This document shows positions 1 through 9,649 of a DNA stretch of 43,804 nt, one piece after another. The stretch covers positions 5,972 through 49,775 of the forward strand of contig JAJZQW010000011.1 of the NCBI GenBank assembly GCA_021802985.1, given 5' to 3'. This DNA comes from Acidobacteriota bacterium (GTDB lineage: Bacteria > Acidobacteriota > Holophagae > Holophagales > Holophagaceae). Position numbers and translations under genes: made by a program. The notes under the pieces are model-generated. The model ran no database searches, was not told where the DNA came from, and saw only the letters and a list, made by a program, of their open reading frames with translations. Within the stretch, counting starts at the first letter, position 1; each line of letters starts with the position of its first letter.

Positions 1-408
1 GACCTCTTCAAGGCCGTGCACAGCGCCGTGCCTTTCGTCGACGTGATGAACACGATGATGGATGCCAGCCTGCCTCTGACCGTGGGCGAGTATCTCGAAT
101 GGGGCAATCCCAACGAGAAGGCGGCCTTCGACTACATGCGGGCCTACAGTCCCTACGACAACCTGGCGAAGCAGGCCTACCCGGCCATCCTCGTCACCAC
201 CAGCTTCAATGACAGCCAGGTGATGTACTGGGAACCCGCCAAGTACGTCGCCAAGTTGCGTACCCTCAAGACCGACGGCAACCCCCTGCTGCTGAAGATC
301 AAGATGGACCCGGCCGGCCATGGCGGTGCTTCGGGCCGCTACGACGCGCTGAAGGACAAGGCCTTCGAGACGGCGTGGATGCTGAGTCAAGTCGGCATCT
401 CCAAGTAG
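1..408 (+). CDS. S9 family peptidase (prolyl oligopeptidase / oligopeptidase B-like), C-terminal part, truncated by window start
   Basis: Frame open from base 1; AVPFVDVMNTMMDASLPLTVGEYLEWGNP and PAILVTTSFNDSQVMYWEPAKYVAKLR...DPAGHGG match the C-terminal catalytic region of oligopeptidase B (Asp and His motifs). Confidence 0.85.
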   Translation, partial: DLFKAVHSAVPFVDVMNTMMDASLPLTVGEYLEWGNPNEKAAFDYMRAYSPYDNLAKQAYPAILVTTSFNDSQVMYWEPAKYVAKLRTLKTDGNPLLLKIKMDPAGHGGASGRYDALKDKAFETAWMLSQVGISK

Positions 409-418
409 CCGTTCGTTG

Positions 419-447
419 CTCCAAAGGGCGCAAAGCGCCCTTTGGAG
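419..447. terminator. Hairpin, 13-bp stem (ctccaaagggcgc/gcgccctttggag), 3-nt loop, after the S9 peptidase
   Basis: Perfect inverted repeat read directly 10 nt after the stop codon; no strong T tract follows. Confidence 0.6.
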
Positions 448-470
448 ATAGGAAAAGCGTATTAGAATGA

Positions 471-496
471 AAAGGCGCGGCCTCTGCCGCGCCTTT
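471..496. promoter_or_regulatory. Second hairpin, 11-bp stem (aaaggcgcggc/gccgcgccttt), directly before the prfC start
   Basis: Perfect inverted repeat ending 2 nt before the ATG at 499; could be a terminator or a 5'UTR structure. Confidence 0.5.
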
Positions 497-498
497 CT

Positions 499-2082
499 AT
501 GTTCCGGGATTCCATGGGCCTTTCCGAAGAGATCCAGCGGCGGCGAACCTTCGCCATCATCAGCCACCCCGACGCGGGCAAGACCACGCTGACGGAGAAG
601 CTGCTGCTCTATGGCGGGGCCATCGATCGGGCGGGCTCGGTGAAGGCCCGCGAGGGCGGCGCGGCGGCCCATTCGGACTGGATGAGCATCGAGCAGGAGC
701 GCGGCATCAGCGTCACCAGCGCCGCCATGCAGTTCGAGTACCGGGGCCGGGCCATCAACCTGCTGGACACGCCAGGCCACCAGGACTTCAGCGAGGACAC
801 CTATCGGGCCCTCACGGCCGCGGACAGCGTGGTGATGCTGCTGGATTGCGCCAAGGGCGTGGAGGAGCAGACCAAGAAGCTGTTCCGCGTGGCCCGCGAG
901 CGCCGGCTGCCCATCTTCACCTTTGTGAACAAGCTGGACCGGCCCGGCCGGGAGCCCGTCGAACTCATCGACGAGGTGGAAGAACTGTTCGGCCTCCACG
1001 CCGTGCCCATGACCTGGCCCATCGGCTCGGGGCCCGACTTCAAGGGGGTCTACGTCCGGGCCACGGGCCAGATCCAGGTCTTCGAGCGCGCCAAGGCCGG
1101 CCAGAAGGCCCGCGTGGCGGGGAAGGGTGGGCTGAGTGACCCCGAGATCGCGGCCCTGCTCACGCCCGCGGAACTGCAGCAGCTCAGGGATGACGTGGAC
1201 CTGATGGACCATGTCCTGCCGGCCTTCGACCGTGAGGCCTTCCTGCGCGGCGAGCAGTCGCCGATGTTCTTCGGCTCGGCCGTGAACAATTTCGGTGTGG
1301 CCGAGTTCCTGGATGAGTTCCTGGACCTGGCCCCCGCCCCCGGATCGCGGCCCCTGGCGGACGGCGGCGAGGTGCGGGCCGAGCAGCCCTTCACGGCCTT
1401 CGTCTTCAAGGTGCAGGCCAACATGAACAAGGCCCACCGGGACCGCGTGGCCTTCGCCCGCATCGTCTCTGGTCACTTCGAGCGCGGCATGGATGCCCTC
1501 CATGTGCGGGAGAAGAAATCCATCAAGTTGAACTACCCCCACATGTTCTTCGGGCGGGAGCGGCAGATCGTGGACGAGGCCTATCCCGGCGACATCCTGG
1601 GCCTCATCAATCCGGGGCTCTTCCGGATCGGCGACGTGATCAGTGCGGCGGGGCCCGTGGAATTCCATGCGGTGCCGCGGTTCTCCCCCGAGCAGTTCGT
1701 CTCGGTCCGCCTGGCGGACCCCGGCGCAAGAAAGGGCTTCCTCAAGGGCCTTTCGCAGATCGCGGAGGAGGGCGTGGTGCAGGTCTTCTGGCCCAAGGGT
1801 GGGGCGCCCCTGCCCATCCTGGGCGCCGTGGGCCGCCTGCAGTTCGAGGTGCTCCAGCACCGCCTCAAGGGTGAGTACGCCTGCCCCGTGCTGCTGGAGC
1901 CCCGCGGCTTCCAGATGGCCCGCTGGCTGGAGGGCGGCTGGCCCGAACCCAGCCGCTACTGGGGCGAGCTGGTGGAGGACGGCGAGGGCCGCCCCGCCGT
2001 CCTCTTCGAAAACGACTGGCAGCGCCGGACCACGGCGGAGAAGAATCCCGACCTCCGGTTCCTGGAACATCCCGGCAAATAG
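499..2082 (+). CDS. prfC: Peptide chain release factor 3 (RF3)
   Basis: RRRTFAIISHPDAGKTTLTEKLLLYGGAI, DWMSIEQERGISVTSAAMQF, LDTPGHQDFSEDTYR, FVNKLDR: RF3 GTPase motifs. Start may be 514. Confidence 0.97.
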   Translation: MFRDSMGLSEEIQRRRTFAIISHPDAGKTTLTEKLLLYGGAIDRAGSVKAREGGAAAHSDWMSIEQERGISVTSAAMQFEYRGRAINLLDTPGHQDFSEDTYRALTAADSVVMLLDCAKGVEEQTKKLFRVARERRLPIFTFVNKLDRPGREPVELIDEVEELFGLHAVPMTWPIGSGPDFKGVYVRATGQIQVFERAKAGQKARVAGKGGLSDPEIAALLTPAELQQLRDDVDLMDHVLPAFDREAFLRGEQSPMFFGSAVNNFGVAEFLDEFLDLAPAPGSRPLADGGEVRAEQPFTAFVFKVQANMNKAHRDRVAFARIVSGHFERGMDALHVREKKSIKLNYPHMFFGRERQIVDEAYPGDILGLINPGLFRIGDVISAAGPVEFHAVPRFSPEQFVSVRLADPGARKGFLKGLSQIAEEGVVQVFWPKGGAPLPILGAVGRLQFEVLQHRLKGEYACPVLLEPRGFQMARWLEGGWPEPSRYWGELVEDGEGRPAVLFENDWQRRTTAEKNPDLRFLEHPGK

Positions 2083-2197
2083 CGCTGAATTGGAAGAATT
2101 CGGCAGCTGAATCTCTATCTCAATCTAATACTGGTTCAGCCTCTTAAGGCGAGGTAGGATCCAAGGCCATCCACGCATCCTTGCCGGAGGCCGCCGC

Positions 2198-4096
2198 ATG
2201 ATGAACCGAGTGCCGATCCTGACGTGCCTGCTCCTGGGCCTTCCGTTGGCCCTGCCCCTGGGGGCGCATGGGGCCATGGCTGGCCACCCGGCGATTGAGC
2301 TGGCCCTGGATGCCTCTGACGCCCCGAGGCACGTGCTGCATGCCACCCTCCGCATCCCTGCGGAGCCCGGTCCCCTGACCCTCTTCTACCCCAAGTGGAT
2401 TCCCGGTGAGCACGGACCCACGGGCCCCATCGCGGACCTGGTGAACCTTCGTTTCTCCGCCAATGGGCAGCGGCTTCCCTGGCGGCGGGATGACGTGGAG
2501 ATGTACGCCATCCACCTGCAGGTGCCCGCGGGCGTTCACGCCGTGGATGTGAAGCTGGATTTCCTCACGCCGTCGGGGGGGAAGTTCTCGGCCGGTCCCT
2601 CAGCCACAGACGCCCTCGCGCTGTTGAGCTGGAACCAGGTGCTGCTCTACCCCTACGGGAAGGCCTCGGACGATCTGACCTACCAGGCGAAGGTGACACT
2701 CCCGGCGGGATGGTCCTTCGGCACGGCCCTGCCCGTGGCCCGCCAGGACGGCGCCACCGTTACCTTCAAGCCGGTGACCCTGACCACCCTTGTGGATTCC
2801 CCGGTGCTGACTGGCAGCCACTTCAAGCGCGTGGATCTGGGCGAGAGCCTCGGCCGGCCCCATCACCTGGACATCGCTGCGGACGGCGAGGCGGCGCTGG
2901 CCATCACGCCCGCCACGGTCCAGCACTACCGGAACCTGGTGGCCGAAACGGGCGCGCTCTTCGGGGCGCGGCACTACCTCCATTACGATTTCCTGCTGAC
3001 CCTCAGCGACGATGTGGCCCACTTCGGGCTGGAGCATCACCAGTCCTCGGATGACCGGGTCGGGGAGGGTTCCCTGGTGGATCCCGTGCTGCTGAAGGCC
3101 ACGGCCGGCCTGCTTCCCCACGAGATGGTCCACTCCTGGAACGGCAAGTACCGCCGCCCCGCAGGACTGGCCACGGGCAACTACGACGCGCCCATGAAGG
3201 GCCAGCTCCTCTGGATCTACGAGGGCCTGACGGAGTATCTCGGCTCCATTCTCACCACGCGCAGCGGGCTGTGGACGCCGGAGGACTACCGGGAGAATCT
3301 GGCGATGGTCGCCGCGGAGCTCGACCAGGAGCCCGGCCGGGCCTGGCGGCCCCTGGAGGACACGGCCGTGGAGGCGCAGGTCCTCTACGACGCGCCGCCG
3401 ACCTGGGCGGCCTTCCGTCGGAGCGTGGACTTCTATCCGGAGGGTCTGCTGCTCTGGCTGGACGCGGATACGCTCATCCGTGAGCGCACCGGTGGCCGCA
3501 AGTCCCTGGATGATTTCTGCCAGGCCTTCGAGGGTGGCGCCAGCACCGCGCCCATGGTGAAGCCTTACACCCTGGACGACGTGATCGCCACGCTGAACCA
3601 CATCGTTCCCTACGATTGGGCGACCTTCTTCAGGGAGCGGGTGACGGACCTGGCGCCGCGGGCCCCCCTGGGTGGGGTGACACGGGGCGGTTGGCGGTTG
3701 GCCTTCAGCGACACGCCCACGGAGCTCTGGAAGGCCATGGAGCAGTCTGGGAAACGCCTGAACCTCTCGTTCTCCCTGGGGCTCCAGCTGACGACGGACG
3801 GGAACGTGCTGGACGTCCTTCCCGGCACACCGGCCTACCAGGCGGGGTTCATCCCAGGCATGAAGGTGGTTTCCGTGGATGGCACCCGCTTCACACCGAA
3901 GGTGGTCCAGGACGCGATCAAGGCCGGTCAGACCACGCGGGATCCCATGGCCTTCGTCGTCTCCAGTGGGGCCTTCGTGAAGACGCTCCGTGTCGACTAC
4001 CACGGCGGGGAACGCTATCCGCGCCTGGAGCGGATCACCGGAACGCCTGACCTCCTCGCTGCCATCCTCCAGCCCCATGCAGTGGCCTCCCGATAG
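2198..4096 (+). CDS. M61 family metallopeptidase (glycyl aminopeptidase-like) with C-terminal PDZ domain, secreted
   Basis: Signal peptide; HEMVHSWNGKYRRP zinc motif; C-terminal PDZ-like LGLQLTTDGNVLDVLPGTPAYQAGFIPGMKVVSVDG. Confidence 0.92.
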   Translation: MMNRVPILTCLLLGLPLALPLGAHGAMAGHPAIELALDASDAPRHVLHATLRIPAEPGPLTLFYPKWIPGEHGPTGPIADLVNLRFSANGQRLPWRRDDVEMYAIHLQVPAGVHAVDVKLDFLTPSGGKFSAGPSATDALALLSWNQVLLYPYGKASDDLTYQAKVTLPAGWSFGTALPVARQDGATVTFKPVTLTTLVDSPVLTGSHFKRVDLGESLGRPHHLDIAADGEAALAITPATVQHYRNLVAETGALFGARHYLHYDFLLTLSDDVAHFGLEHHQSSDDRVGEGSLVDPVLLKATAGLLPHEMVHSWNGKYRRPAGLATGNYDAPMKGQLLWIYEGLTEYLGSILTTRSGLWTPEDYRENLAMVAAELDQEPGRAWRPLEDTAVEAQVLYDAPPTWAAFRRSVDFYPEGLLLWLDADTLIRERTGGRKSLDDFCQAFEGGASTAPMVKPYTLDDVIATLNHIVPYDWATFFRERVTDLAPRAPLGGVTRGGWRLAFSDTPTELWKAMEQSGKRLNLSFSLGLQLTTDGNVLDVLPGTPAYQAGFIPGMKVVSVDGTRFTPKVVQDAIKAGQTTRDPMAFVVSSGAFVKTLRVDYHGGERYPRLERITGTPDLLAAILQPHAVASR

Positions 4097-4112
4097 CCCG
4101 CTGGAATCCAGG

Positions 4113-4150
4113 AAGCAGGAAGGGCCGCCCGAAGGCGACCCTTCCTGCTT
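4113..4150 (+). terminator. Terminator hairpin after the M61 peptidase (aagcaggaaggg...cccttcctgctt)
   Basis: 12-bp outer stem plus 4-bp inner stem with a CGAA loop; TTTTT follows about 10 nt downstream. Confidence 0.65.
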
Positions 4151-4169
4151 GAATCGCCGCTTTTTCTAA

Positions 4170-4192
4170 CTCGGAACGCGCAGCGTTCCGAG
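4170..4192. terminator. Hairpin (ctcggaacgc/gcgttccgag) at the 3' end of the aldolase gene
   Basis: 10-bp perfect inverted repeat, 3-nt loop, between convergent genes. Confidence 0.5.
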
Positions 4193-4199
4193 CAAAGAC

Positions 4200-5120
4200 C
4201 TACGCGTTCTTGTGGATGTCCATCACCGCATGCAGCAGCTCGATGGCCTCCTTCTTGGGGCGCTGGAAGGCGTTGCGGCCCATGATGCTGCCGAAGGCCC
4301 CACCGGCGGCGATCTCGGTGACTTCCTTCAGCACTTCCTCCGTGCCCTTGGCCTCGCCGCCGCTGAAGATGACGATGCGACGGCCGTTGAAGGCGCTCTG
4401 CACCACGTGGGCGATGCGCTGCTTCAGGGTCGCGACGGGGATGGCGTACTTCTCGTAGACCTTCTTGGCCTCGGCCAGCTCAATGAAGTCCGTGGGGGGC
4501 TTCACCTTGATGACGTGGGCGCCCAGCTGGGCAGCGGTCTGGGCGGCATAGGCCACCACATCCACGGCGGTCTCGCCCTGCTTGGAAAGGCCGGCGCCGC
4601 GGGGATAGGCCCACAGCACGGTGGGCAGGCCCACGGCCTTGGCTTCGAGAATCAGCTCACGCAGGTCTTCGTACTGCTCGTTGCGGGCGCCGCTGCCGGG
4701 ATAGATGGTGTAGCCGATGGCCGCGCACCCCAGGCGCAGGGCGTCTTCCACGCTGCCGGTGATGGCGCTGCACGGCTCGATGCCCTTGGTGAGACTGTCG
4801 CTGTTGTTGAGCTTGAGGATGAGGGGGATGTCGCCCGCGTAATCGGAAGCCACATGCTCGATGAAGCCCAGGGGCGCGGCGTAGGCGTTGCAGCCGGCCT
4901 CGATGGCCAGCTCGACGTGATAGCGGGGGTCGTAGCCGGCGGGATTGGGGGCGAAGCTGCGGGCGGGGCCATGCTCGAAGCCCTGGTCCACCGGCAGAAT
5001 CACGAACTTGCCGGTGCCGGCCAGGCGGCCCGTGTTCATGATCCGGGCCAGGTTGGCCTTCACACCCGGATTCTCCGAGGTGTACCAGGACAGGATTTCG
5101 CGCACGCGGGCGGTGGCCAT
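4200..5120 (-). CDS. Class I fructose-bisphosphate aldolase (DhnA/FbaB-type)
   Basis: GKFVILPVDQGFEHGPARSFAPNPAGYDPRYHVELAIEAGCNAYAAPLG, LIKVKPPTD region, IVIFSGGEAKGTEEVL. AAGGAG ribosome-binding site before the ATG at 5120. Confidence 0.93.
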   Translation of the reverse strand: MATARVREILSWYTSENPGVKANLARIMNTGRLAGTGKFVILPVDQGFEHGPARSFAPNPAGYDPRYHVELAIEAGCNAYAAPLGFIEHVASDYAGDIPLILKLNNSDSLTKGIEPCSAITGSVEDALRLGCAAIGYTIYPGSGARNEQYEDLRELILEAKAVGLPTVLWAYPRGAGLSKQGETAVDVVAYAAQTAAQLGAHVIKVKPPTDFIELAEAKKVYEKYAIPVATLKQRIAHVVQSAFNGRRIVIFSGGEAKGTEEVLKEVTEIAAGGAFGSIMGRNAFQRPKKEAIELLHAVMDIHKNA

Positions 5121-5166
5121 GGATGCTCCTTGCAAGGGTTCAGTGGGACATTCTACCGGGGCGCGC

Positions 5167-6240
5167 CTAGAAATGCGCCGTCAGGCTGGCACCGAGACCC
5201 ATGTCGGCCGTGTTGCCGTTATGGGTAATGTTGTTCATGTAGTGGAAGGTGAAGGTGGTGTGGGGCGTCCAGTGCCAGTGGATTCCCAGGTCGTGCTGGA
5301 GGCTGGGTTCGTCGAAGTGCTGGTAGGGCTGGGGGTGCAGGTAGCCACTCTGCCAGTAGAGCTGGAGGAAGGGCTGGACCGTCCGCCACTTCCAGTATTC
5401 CCAGGTGGCATGGAGCCCCACGCCGTCCCTGAAGCCGATGGCGGTGTACTCGGGACTTCCATGGGGACGCTGGACGAAGGCCCCGCCGAAGTAGAAGGCG
5501 TGGCGTGGCGCGGCCAGCCACCGGACTGTGACGCCATAGCTCTGGTCCCAGCCCGACTGGTACACATCGTAGGTGTGGGTCAGGGGTGGCTTCAGACTGA
5601 AGGTGGCGGAGAGGGTCCAGGCCGGGGTCTGGAGGAACCGGTGGGTCAAGCCCAGCACCGGGTCCTGCGTCTTGCCCAGGATTCGCTGATCGCTGTAGAA
5701 GACGAGCTTTCCGTACTGGGCCACCACCAGCGTCACCTGGTTCTGAAGCACCCGGTCCCGGCCGAACTGCTCGAAGCCGATCCTGTGGAAGTCCTCGATG
5801 AGCGGGTCCAGGAAACCGCCCGTGTGGTTCTGGATGGGCAGGAAGAACCAGAGGTCCGTATTGTCGGACAGGCCAAAGCGGCCCTGCAGCTCGAAGCGGG
5901 CGATTTCCTCATCGAAGAAATACAGCACCGGAACATCTTTCCATTTCGCGAGGTTCGCCTGGACGAAATCCCGCGTGATGACGAGGCGTCCGGTCGCATC
6001 CTTCATGGCGCCTTCCTGCGCCAGGATGTCCGAGAACTGGAAGGTGTTCGCTTCGATCCAGTTCAGGGCCCAGCGCCAGTGGCCCCGGCCCAGGGGCACG
6101 GGGTCCACCGGCTGGTAGGCCAGGGTCGGGAGGTACAGCGGGAACATCTCCCGGGTGGGGAAGGGGCCCATCTCATGGAGGGGCTCCTCCGCCGCCAGTC
6201 CCAGGACGGTCAGGAAGACCAGGGCCGCCCGACGCATCAC
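5167..6240 (-). CDS. Predicted outer-membrane beta-barrel protein (DUF3187-like)
   Basis: Signal peptide; GPFPTREMFPLYLPTLAYQP N-terminus; alternating aromatic/polar strands; C-terminal F. Confidence 0.6.
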   Translation of the reverse strand: MMRRAALVFLTVLGLAAEEPLHEMGPFPTREMFPLYLPTLAYQPVDPVPLGRGHWRWALNWIEANTFQFSDILAQEGAMKDATGRLVITRDFVQANLAKWKDVPVLYFFDEEIARFELQGRFGLSDNTDLWFFLPIQNHTGGFLDPLIEDFHRIGFEQFGRDRVLQNQVTLVVAQYGKLVFYSDQRILGKTQDPVLGLTHRFLQTPAWTLSATFSLKPPLTHTYDVYQSGWDQSYGVTVRWLAAPRHAFYFGGAFVQRPHGSPEYTAIGFRDGVGLHATWEYWKWRTVQPFLQLYWQSGYLHPQPYQHFDEPSLQHDLGIHWHWTPHTTFTFHYMNNITHNGNTADMGLGASLTAHF

Positions 6241-6252
6241 ATGGCCGGAAGA

Positions 6253-7113
6253 TCAGGCCTTGCTGTAGTCGTAGAAGCCGCGACCGCTCTTCTTGCCCAG
6301 CCAGCCAGCGTCCACGTACTTGATGAGCAGGGGGCAGGGGCGGTACTTGGGATCGCCCAGGCCCTCATGCAGGACGTTGAGGATGAACAGGCAGGTGTCC
6401 AGGCCAATGAAGTCAGCCAGGGTGAGGGGGCCCATGGGATGGTTCATGCCCAGCTTCATGATCCCGTCGATGCTTTCGACCGAGGCCACACCTTCGTAGA
6501 GGGCGTAGATGGCCTCGTTGATCATGGGCAGCAGCACGCGGTTGCTGACGAAACCAGGGAAGTCATTGCAGGGGATCGGGGTCTTGCCCAGTTTCTTCGA
6601 GAGATCCATGACGGCCTCGAAGGTGGCATCGCCGGTGGCCAGGCCGCGGATCACCTCGATGAGCTGCATGACCGGCACCGGGTTCATGAAGTGCATGCCG
6701 ATGAAGGCCTCAGGCCGCTTCGTGATGGCCGCCAGCTTGGTGATGGAGATGCTGCTGGTGTTGGAGGCGAGGATGACGCCGGGGCGGCAGACCTTGTCCA
6801 GGGTCTCGAAGATCTGCTTCTTGACCTCCCACTTCTCGGTGGCGGCCTCGATGACAATGTCGCAGGCGGCGAGATCCTCCAGCTTCGTGGTGGTGCGGAT
6901 GCGGCCGAGGACGGCGGCCTTCTCCTCGGCGGTCATATTGCCCTTGTCCACGCCCCGCTGCAGGTTCTTGTCGATGGTGGCCACGCCCTTGGCGGCGAAG
7001 GCCTCGCTGATGTCCTGCATGAGAACCGCGTAGCCCGCCTGGGCGAAGACATGGGCGATGCCGTTGCCCATCTGGCCTGCGCCGATGACGCCGATGGTCT
7101 TGATCTCAGTCAT
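6253..7113 (-). CDS. 3-hydroxybutyryl-CoA / 3-hydroxyacyl-CoA dehydrogenase
   Basis: [30 protein letters not shown] Rossmann motif; [49 protein letters not shown]. Confidence 0.96.
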   Translation of the reverse strand: MTEIKTIGVIGAGQMGNGIAHVFAQAGYAVLMQDISEAFAAKGVATIDKNLQRGVDKGNMTAEEKAAVLGRIRTTTKLEDLAACDIVIEAATEKWEVKKQIFETLDKVCRPGVILASNTSSISITKLAAITKRPEAFIGMHFMNPVPVMQLIEVIRGLATGDATFEAVMDLSKKLGKTPIPCNDFPGFVSNRVLLPMINEAIYALYEGVASVESIDGIMKLGMNHPMGPLTLADFIGLDTCLFILNVLHEGLGDPKYRPCPLLIKYVDAGWLGKKSGRGFYDYSKA

Positions 7114-7156
7114 GGGAAATCCTCCAGAACCTCCAGAATAGCGTCCGGCGGGTAGC

Positions 7157-7537
7157 ATGGAGGCATTCCCTGGAGGAACCTTGGCTGCCTCAAAGACGCG
7201 TGTCGACTGGTCGCTTCTGCTCCTGCGCCTGGCGGTGGGTGGCATGGCGCTCCTGCAAGGTTTCAGCATCCTCCGTCACGCCCATGCCGCGCCCACCTTC
7301 GGCAACGCGGCGGGCCTGGGGCTCGCCCTGCTGGAGCTGATCTGCGGGGCCCTGGTGCTCATCGGCCTCTGGACCTGGCTCGTGGCTGCGGTTCTGGTGG
7401 GACTGGTGGCCTGGCCCCTGGTGCACGGGTGGATGCATGGCGCGGGGGTTCTGTCCAACCCGGCCGGCCTGTTCCGGCTGCTGACGACCCTGGCCTGCGC
7501 CCTTGGCGGCGGCGGGAAGTGGGCCGTGGATCGCTAG
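7157..7537 (+). CDS. DoxX-like small membrane protein
   Basis: Hydrophobic 4-TM pattern: [54 protein letters not shown]. Confidence 0.65.
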   Translation: MEAFPGGTLAASKTRVDWSLLLLRLAVGGMALLQGFSILRHAHAAPTFGNAAGLGLALLELICGALVLIGLWTWLVAAVLVGLVAWPLVHGWMHGAGVLSNPAGLFRLLTTLACALGGGGKWAVDR

Positions 7538-7546
7538 GAGAACATC

Positions 7547-8377
7547 ATGCTGCGACCCCCGATGCACGAAACGCTGTGGGCCTTCGATGCCGAGTGGGTG
7601 CCGGATCCTGCCACGGGACGGCGGGTGCTGGATCTGCCGAAGGAGATGCCTGACGACGAGGTTACGGATCGCCTGTGGGCCTATGGTGGGGCCACCGAGG
7701 CCGACCCCCGGCCCTACCTGAAGACCATCCTCTGCCGGGTGGTGTCCGTGGCCGCCGTGATCCGGACGGTGAAGCATGGCGAGGTCCACCACCGGCTCTA
7801 TGCCCTGCCGGAAGGGCCGGAGGCCCTGCCCGAAGACGAGCTGCTCCGCCGGTTCCTCGTGGCCATGGGCGACAAGAAGCCTCAGCTGGTGGGATTCAAC
7901 AGTCGCGATGCCGACCTGCCCATCCTGGTCCAGCGCGCCATGGTCCATCGGCTGTCGATCCCGGGCCTGGGGCGTAGCGCCGACAAGTGGGCCAAGGACG
8001 ACTTCTTCGATCGCTACGGCAACCAGCATGTGGACCTGCGCGAGATCACCGGCGCCTGGGGCAAGGCCTCGTCCACCCTCCACGAGCTGGCCACGGCCTG
8101 CGGCATCCCCGGCAAGCTCGGCACGGATGGCAAGAGCGTCATCGACCTCTGGCGGGCAGGGGATGTGACGGGCATCGTCCGGTATAACCAGTTCGACGCC
8201 CTGACCACCTTCCTGGTCTGGCTGCGGGCCATGACCCTCTCCGGGCACCTGAGCCCCGAGCAGATGGCCGCCGAGGAGGCCTCCATCCGGGCCCTGGTCC
8301 AGCAGAAGGCGGCTCTGGACCCTGCCTTTGGCGTTTTCCTGGAAGGCTGGGACCGCCTGGGTGGCCTCCTGACTTGA
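7547..8377 (+). CDS. Predicted 3'-5' exonuclease related to the PolB exonuclease domain (DnaQ-like fold)
   Basis: LWAFDAEWVPD, LVGFNSRDADLPILVQRAM, HVDLREITGAWG, YNQFDALTTFLVWLR: acidic exonuclease motifs. AGGAGA ribosome-binding site before 7547. Confidence 0.85.
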   Translation: MLRPPMHETLWAFDAEWVPDPATGRRVLDLPKEMPDDEVTDRLWAYGGATEADPRPYLKTILCRVVSVAAVIRTVKHGEVHHRLYALPEGPEALPEDELLRRFLVAMGDKKPQLVGFNSRDADLPILVQRAMVHRLSIPGLGRSADKWAKDDFFDRYGNQHVDLREITGAWGKASSTLHELATACGIPGKLGTDGKSVIDLWRAGDVTGIVRYNQFDALTTFLVWLRAMTLSGHLSPEQMAAEEASIRALVQQKAALDPAFGVFLEGWDRLGGLLT

Positions 8378-8422
8378 GCGAATCCTCTCTCCGGCCGATA
8401 CACTCTTGATCCAGGAGCCGCC

Positions 8423-8725
8423 ATGACCCAGGAGATCCGCCCCGAGGACCTCATCGTCACCGAGCAGGACGGCACCCGCCGCATCAATCACGACGTGATC
8501 GAGAGCTACGGCCTGTTCAACCTGCCGCGGGCCACCATGCGGCAGGCCCTGATGGTCTACTACGACAATGCCAGCCGGCAGGGCCGTGGCGCCGCCCAGA
8601 CCGTGCGGACCTTCATCACCCTGGCCAGTTCCATCACCCGTTTCCCCCGCCAGGTGGCCATCAACTTCACCCGCGGTCATGCCTACCGGCGGAACATGCG
8701 GATGCTGAGGCGCTACAGCCGCTGA
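8423..8725 (+). CDS. Conserved hypothetical protein, 100 aa
   Basis: Complete ORF in an intergenic position with ribosome-binding site (caggagccgcc ATG); no recognised domain. Confidence 0.65.
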   Translation: MTQEIRPEDLIVTEQDGTRRINHDVIESYGLFNLPRATMRQALMVYYDNASRQGRGAAQTVRTFITLASSITRFPRQVAINFTRGHAYRRNMRMLRRYSR

Positions 8726-8760
8726 AATCGCTGCGCGATCTCAGATCGGGAGAGGCTCGA

Positions 8761-9531
8761 TCAGAGCGTGCGATAGATCCGCTCGATGCCCGTGGCTTTG
8801 CGGCCATCGGTGGTCACGAGAATGGCGTGGAGCTGGAGATCGCCTTCGGCCACTTCGTACCGGGGGCGCTGCACCTTGAGGAAGCGGCCCAGGCTGGCCT
8901 CCTTCTTCATGCCGATGACGCCGGCGTAGGGACCGGTCATGCCGATGTCCGAGACGTAGGCCGTGCCGCCGGGAAGGATCTTCGCATCGAGGGTGGGCAC
9001 ATGGGTGTGGGTGCCAAGCACGGCGGCGGCCCGGCCGTCCAGGTGGTGGCCCATGGCCTGGGCCTCGCTGGTGGCCTCGGCGTGCATGTCCACGATCACC
9101 AGGTCCGCGCGTTCCTTCTGCAGGAGGGCGTCCACGCAGCGGAAGGGGCACTCGCAGGGGGGCATGTGGACCCGGCCCATGAGGTTGACGACGAGGACCT
9201 CGGCCCCCGAGGGGGTGTGCAGCTTCACCCATCCGTTCCCGGGCGTATCCGGCGGGTGGTTGGCCGGGCGGAGCAGGCGCGGTTCCTGGCGGAAATAGGC
9301 GTCGATGCCCTTCACGTCGAAGGCGTGGTTGCCGGTGGTGATCACGTCCACCCCCAACCCGTCGAACCACTCCCGGGCGATGTTCTGGCTGATGCCGTGG
9401 CCGTGGGCGGCATTCTCGCCGTTCACCACCACGAAATCCGCAGACGTTTCCCGGCGCAGGTCCGGCAGGTGGGCTTCCACCAGTCGCCGCCCGGGTTCGC
9501 CCACCACATCGCCCAGCATGAGGATCTTCAT
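8761..9531 (-). CDS. TIGR00282/YmdB-type metallophosphoesterase
   Basis: MKILMLGDVVGEPGRRLVEAHLPDLR, VVNGENAAHGHGI, DVITTGNHAFD, DMHAEATSEAQAMGHHLDGRAAAVLGTHTHVPT. Confidence 0.95.
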   Translation of the reverse strand: MKILMLGDVVGEPGRRLVEAHLPDLRRETSADFVVVNGENAAHGHGISQNIAREWFDGLGVDVITTGNHAFDVKGIDAYFRQEPRLLRPANHPPDTPGNGWVKLHTPSGAEVLVVNLMGRVHMPPCECPFRCVDALLQKERADLVIVDMHAEATSEAQAMGHHLDGRAAAVLGTHTHVPTLDAKILPGGTAYVSDIGMTGPYAGVIGMKKEASLGRFLKVQRPRYEVAEGDLQLHAILVTTDGRKATGIERIYRTL

Positions 9532-9603
9532 CCCTCCAGCCTAAGACGCCCCATGCACTTTGGCCACCCGGCGACGCCGGAGGGGGGGTGGCCCCTAACA
9601 AAA

Positions 9604-9629
9604 ACCGGCGGCGCTGGTGCGCCGCCGGT
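9604..9629 (-). terminator. Intrinsic terminator for the TonB-dependent receptor gene
   Basis: accggcggcgc/gcgccgccggt 11-bp stem, 4-nt loop, T-rich tract on the minus strand (ttttgtt). Confidence 0.8.
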
Positions 9630-9649
9630 GGGTCGTTGCTGGGTTCAGA

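Noticed and set aside
4945-7155. 736-aa plus-strand ORF opposite the aldolase, barrel and dehydrogenase genes
   Set aside because: Antisense to three convincing genes, low-complexity G/V/E/D-rich translation without domains; typical spurious ORF in GC-rich DNA.
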